From: Bacteroidota bacterium
GTDB taxonomy: Bacteria > Bacteroidota > Bacteroidia > Flavobacteriales_D > Sanyastnellaceae
Direction of reading: 5' to 3'
Length of the DNA stretch: 8,852 nucleotides
NCBI GenBank assembly: GCA_027618855.1
Contig: JAQCID010000034.1
Span: 1-8,852, forward strand
The notes under the pieces: model-generated
What the model was told of the DNA's origin: nothing
Databases searched by the model: none
Seen by the model: the letters and a program-made list of their open reading frames with translations, nothing else
Translations under genes and position numbers: made by a program
In this document: positions 6,201 through 8,852 of the stretch, one piece after another
How the letters are laid out: the number at the start of each line of letters is the position of its first letter
How positions within the stretch are numbered: the stretch's first letter is position 1

Positions 6201-6251
6201 CCTCCTGACACTAAGATATCTCTTCTAAAAGTCTATAACGTATTTTGCAAC

Positions 6252-8852
6252 GTGAAAAAAAACCTTCTGTCTCTTCTTCTTTTGTGTGTCGCATTTACGA
6301 ACGACAGCTTCGCCCAAACAGCACTCGCTCTTCAGGGCACTTGGCAATGTCTTGACTCTGTAGAAATATACGCTCCAGGAAGGTTGCCTGGAAGCCTTCA
6401 CAATGCTTTGTTAATCGAAGGGATTATTGCGGATCCATTTGTGGGCACAAATGGAGATTCCATCCAATGGGTAAGCCAAATGGATTGGACCTTTACTTCC
6501 CATGCATTTGACGTTTCGGGGATAGACTTGAATACAAGTTTCCTGGAAATAGATCGGGTCTTAACGTATTCTGTTTGGTCGATCAATGGCGTGAACATTG
6601 GAACCACTGACAACGCGTTCCACATGTGGAAGTTCGATTTTAAATCCGCATTAAAACCGACCGGAAACATTCTGAAAATAAATTTCGAGTCTCCACATAA
6701 ACGCTCAAAATCAATCATTTACAACGCTTCGCATCCACTCCCTGGCGATGCCCTAAGAGCAGTTCATCGATCCCCTCAATTCGCTTTCGGATGGGATTGG
6801 GCAATGTCACTGTTGGACAACTCAGTCGGCTCAATGAACATCGAGCAATCCAGCACAAAACATCCACTTCAAATCAAAAAACTAGATGTCATCACAGACC
6901 GCATTGATTCAGGCACCGCAACAGGCAGGGTCAGGTGGGAAATTGAAGGAGAGTCAGATGAAAAACTGATGTTAAGGTGGGCATTAACAAATCCTGAAGG
7001 ACAAGTGGTCGCAGCTGGAAAACCAAAACATGGAAAAGGATTGGTTGAAGTCCCTTTTGAAATAAAGAATGCCGACTTGTGGTGGACACACGATCTAGGA
7101 ACACCTGCCATGCACACGCTGGAGGTTGTTGCTGTGGGTCAAGGGAAACTGATGGGAAGAGAAAAAATTGAGGTGGGACTGCGCACACTTCGACTTGACA
7201 CATCTGAGGATAAAAGAGGCGCAAATTTCAAATGGATCTTAAACAACGTTCCCCTATTTGCCGGTGGAGCCAATGTTGTCCCTGCGGACCTCATTTTAAA
7301 TCGCATTCGTCCCTCAGAAGAAGTCCGATTGGTAGAAAATGCTGTTGCTGCAAATATGAATACGCTCAGGGTCTGGGGAGGAGGAAATTATGCTTCTGAC
7401 ACGTTTATGAATGCGTGCGATGAATGGGGTGTGTTGGTTTGGCATGACTTCATGTTCGCTTGCGCCATGTATCCTGGCGATGATGAATTCATACATTCTG
7501 TCACTGAAGAAGCTTCATACCAAACCCAAAGACTGCGACACCATCCTTCCTTGGCAATGTGGTGTGGCAACAATGAGGTGAGTGAAGGTTGGGCGAGATG
7601 GGGATGGAAGGATGGCCTTACAAGTGATGAAATCTCAGATATTCAATCCTCCTACGAAAAGGTATTTGAGGAACTTTTACCTTCAATCGTTGCTGAATTT
7701 GATGACGCACCCTACTGGTCATCTTCTCCATCTTTGGGGCGAGGGGATTCGGACTTTGTCAAGTGGGGAGATGCACACGACTGGGGAATATGGCACGATG
7801 GATATTCTTTCGATTCACTGTGGACAAGGGTTCCGAGGTTTATGAGCGAGTTCGGATTTCAGAGCTTTCCCGAGAAATCCACCTGGGAGACGGTGGTGAA
7901 TGACGCGAACTTTAACCGTGAGTCAGAAGCGGTACGTGCACACGAAAAACATTCACGGGGATTTGAAATTATTGATTCTTATCTCGACGAAACGCACGGA
8001 AGCGGCTTTGAAAATCTTCCCTACGAGGAATGGTCATATCTCACTCAAGTGATTCAAGCCAAGGGGATTTCAGAAGGCGTAAAAGCCGCACGTTTAAATC
8101 AAGACTTCTGTTCGGGATCTTTGGTTTGGCAATTAAATGACTGCTGGCCTGTCGCCTCATGGTCTTCAATCGATGCACATGGGAAATGGAAATTACTCCA
8201 TCACAAGCTCAAGACTGCCTTCGCTCCTACTCTCCTCTACGGCAGATGGAATACTGAAGGCCGGAAACCCATTCTTGAAGTGGGGCTTGTCTCAAATCCC
8301 ACCCGAGAAGAATCCAAAGAAATTCCGGGAACGTTACGCGTGTCCGTTGTGGGTTTCAATGGCGAGGAAATCTCTGTGAGTGAACATCCTGTCACACTTT
8401 CCCCTGGCATGCCGATGTGGACAGAATTCGAGAACATTCTCAGCAGAAAAGTCGACCCCACACGGTCATTCATTCAACTCTCGTGGAGCGACGACGCGTG
8501 CGAAGACAAGTCCCATTGCCAACACTCTGCGAGCGCTGTGGTTTGGGCTGTATTGCCGAAAGACCTCAACCTCGAACCAGCCGATATTTCGGTGCACAAC
8601 GGACCGAAGTTGTATTCCGAAAACAAGAGCACTCAGTACATCATAGAATCTCCCGTCTTCGCAAAAGACGTTCAACTTACTTGCAACGCTTCAGGAAACT
8701 TCAACGTCAATGGGTTCGATCTTCTCCCTGGCGAAAAGAAAATCGTTGTATTCACACCCCACAAACTAGAAACTTGGGCGCCTGAATTTGCAAAGAGTGG
8801 AACATCTCAGAAACCTCATTCTCAATTTTTGATTCAAACCATGAGTCTTAAT
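6252..8852 (+). CDS. Secreted beta-mannosidase, glycoside hydrolase family 2 (3' end beyond window)
   Basis: This enzyme removes beta-1,4-linked mannose from the non-reducing end of mannan and glycan oligosaccharides (EC 3.2.1.25). 867 codons are seen with no stop; the family is about 820-890 residues and the closing FLIQTMSLN looks near its C-terminus, so little is missing. Residues 1-21 form a Sec signal peptide (basic start, Leu-rich core, cleavage at SFA|Q), placing it in the periplasm or outside. In order: the sugar-binding-like N-domain (about 26-190, with LQGTW, LPGSLHNALL and SIQWV), an Ig-like domain (about 200-325), the TIM barrel (about 330-640) and C-terminal Ig-like domains. Barrel motifs are GGANVVPAD (338-346), RVWGGGNY (373-380), VWHDFMFACAMYP (396-408), acid/base E442 in WCGNNE, nucleophile E533 in SEFGFQSFP, and SWSSID (636-641). 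The start is a GTG; the open frame upstream has no ATG and the GTG is followed directly by Lys-Lys, as expected of a signal peptide. It is the only plus-strand gene. Confidence 0.95.
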   Translation, partial: MKKNLLSLLLLCVAFTNDSFAQTALALQGTWQCLDSVEIYAPGRLPGSLHNALLIEGIIADPFVGTNGDSIQWVSQMDWTFTSHAFDVSGIDLNTSFLEIDRVLTYSVWSINGVNIGTTDNAFHMWKFDFKSALKPTGNILKINFESPHKRSKSIIYNASHPLPGDALRAVHRSPQFAFGWDWAMSLLDNSVGSMNIEQSSTKHPLQIKKLDVITDRIDSGTATGRVRWEIEGESDEKLMLRWALTNPEGQVVAAGKPKHGKGLVEVPFEIKNADLWWTHDLGTPAMHTLEVVAVGQGKLMGREKIEVGLRTLRLDTSEDKRGANFKWILNNVPLFAGGANVVPADLILNRIRPSEEVRLVENAVAANMNTLRVWGGGNYASDTFMNACDEWGVLVWHDFMFACAMYPGDDEFIHSVTEEASYQTQRLRHHPSLAMWCGNNEVSEGWARWGWKDGLTSDEISDIQSSYEKVFEELLPSIVAEFDDAPYWSSSPSLGRGDSDFVKWGDAHDWGIWHDGYSFDSLWTRVPRFMSEFGFQSFPEKSTWETVVNDANFNRESEAVRAHEKHSRGFEIIDSYLDETHGSGFENLPYEEWSYLTQVIQAKGISEGVKAARLNQDFCSGSLVWQLNDCWPVASWSSIDAHGKWKLLHHKLKTAFAPTLLYGRWNTEGRKPILEVGLVSNPTREESKEIPGTLRVSVVGFNGEEISVSEHPVTLSPGMPMWTEFENILSRKVDPTRSFIQLSWSDDACEDKSHCQHSASAVVWAVLPKDLNLEPADISVHNGPKLYSENKSTQYIIESPVFAKDVQLTCNASGNFNVNGFDLLPGEKKIVVFTPHKLETWAPEFAKSGTSQKPHSQFLIQTMSLN

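Larger units (their letters stand above)
5853..6251. other. Gene-free interval between the divergent lipoprotein and beta-mannosidase genes
   Basis: About 400 bases carry no intact open reading frame with a family signature and no tRNA-like fold that I can see. The right half (6039-6200) and left end (5864-5932) look like decayed minus-strand coding sequence and are listed separately. The middle (about 5933-6038) is AT-rich, with stops in all minus-strand frames, and contains a small perfect palindrome CGATACTATCG (5982-5992). The promoter of the plus-strand beta-mannosidase should lie here; no exact TAnnTTTG at a sensible distance from its start was found. GTATTTTG at 6240-6247 is close to that pattern but only four bases from the GTG. 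Confidence 0.6.

Noticed and set aside
6190..6228. Short plus-strand frame (12 codons from ATG) ahead of the beta-mannosidase
   Set aside because: It resembles the start of a signal peptide but ends after 12 residues, has no ribosome binding site and is out of frame with the enzyme; likely chance.
5853..6251. A tRNA or structured RNA gene in the gene-free interval
   Set aside because: No cloverleaf-like arrangement or TTC-type T-loop was found; only the terminator hairpin at its left border is strong.
8237..8473. Open frames on the minus strand and in other plus frames across 6398-8785
   Set aside because: All lie inside the beta-mannosidase coding frame, which has clear family motifs from end to end; they are shadows.

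Overview
The window looks like a chromosomal piece from a member of the Bacteroidota, probably a marine or free-living flavobacterial lineage. The reasons are a Bacteroidota-type promoter (TTG, 19 bases, TAnnTTTG) ahead of rpsT, almost no Shine-Dalgarno sequences, a polysaccharide-deacetylase-like protein of a type known mainly from Bacteroidota, and a UPRT with the GDAGDL variant. No phage, insertion sequence, CRISPR array, tRNA or rRNA gene was seen.

Layout. From the left edge to about 4946 six genes lie head to tail on the minus strand with gaps or overlaps of 25 bases or less, so they probably form one transcription unit. In transcription order (right to left) they are radC, a non-hydrolysing UDP-GlcNAc 2-epimerase (wecB-like), a polysaccharide-deacetylase-family protein overlapping it by an ATGA, upp, a small four-helix membrane protein, and a YjjG-type HAD nucleotidase. 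Upstream, still on the minus strand, are rpsT (ribosomal protein S20, with its own promoter and terminator) and an acidic C2-like lipoprotein. A strong hairpin terminator at about 5821-5852 precedes the lipoprotein.

From 5853 to 6251 there is no intact gene. This stretch holds what look like two scraps of minus-strand coding sequence. One is a short in-frame C-terminus ending right at the hairpin. The other is a start-less signal peptide followed by an EF-hand/dockerin-like calcium loop that runs into a stop. I read this as a decayed gene or genes, with the hairpin as the surviving terminator. To the right, on the plus strand, a GTG-started secreted GH2 beta-mannosidase fills 6252-8852 and runs off the edge with all active-site motifs intact.

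How the genes may work together: upp (uracil to UMP) and yjjG (removal of non-canonical pyrimidine nucleotides) form a plausible salvage and house-cleaning pair. The epimerase and the deacetylase-like protein form a plausible surface-polysaccharide pair. The beta-mannosidase would degrade mannan-type oligosaccharides outside the cytoplasm. The observation most worth checking is that the epimerase lacks the conserved catalytic Glu of the HVEAGLRS motif (it reads HIVACLRS) although the frame is otherwise intact. I found no convincing undescribed multi-gene system.
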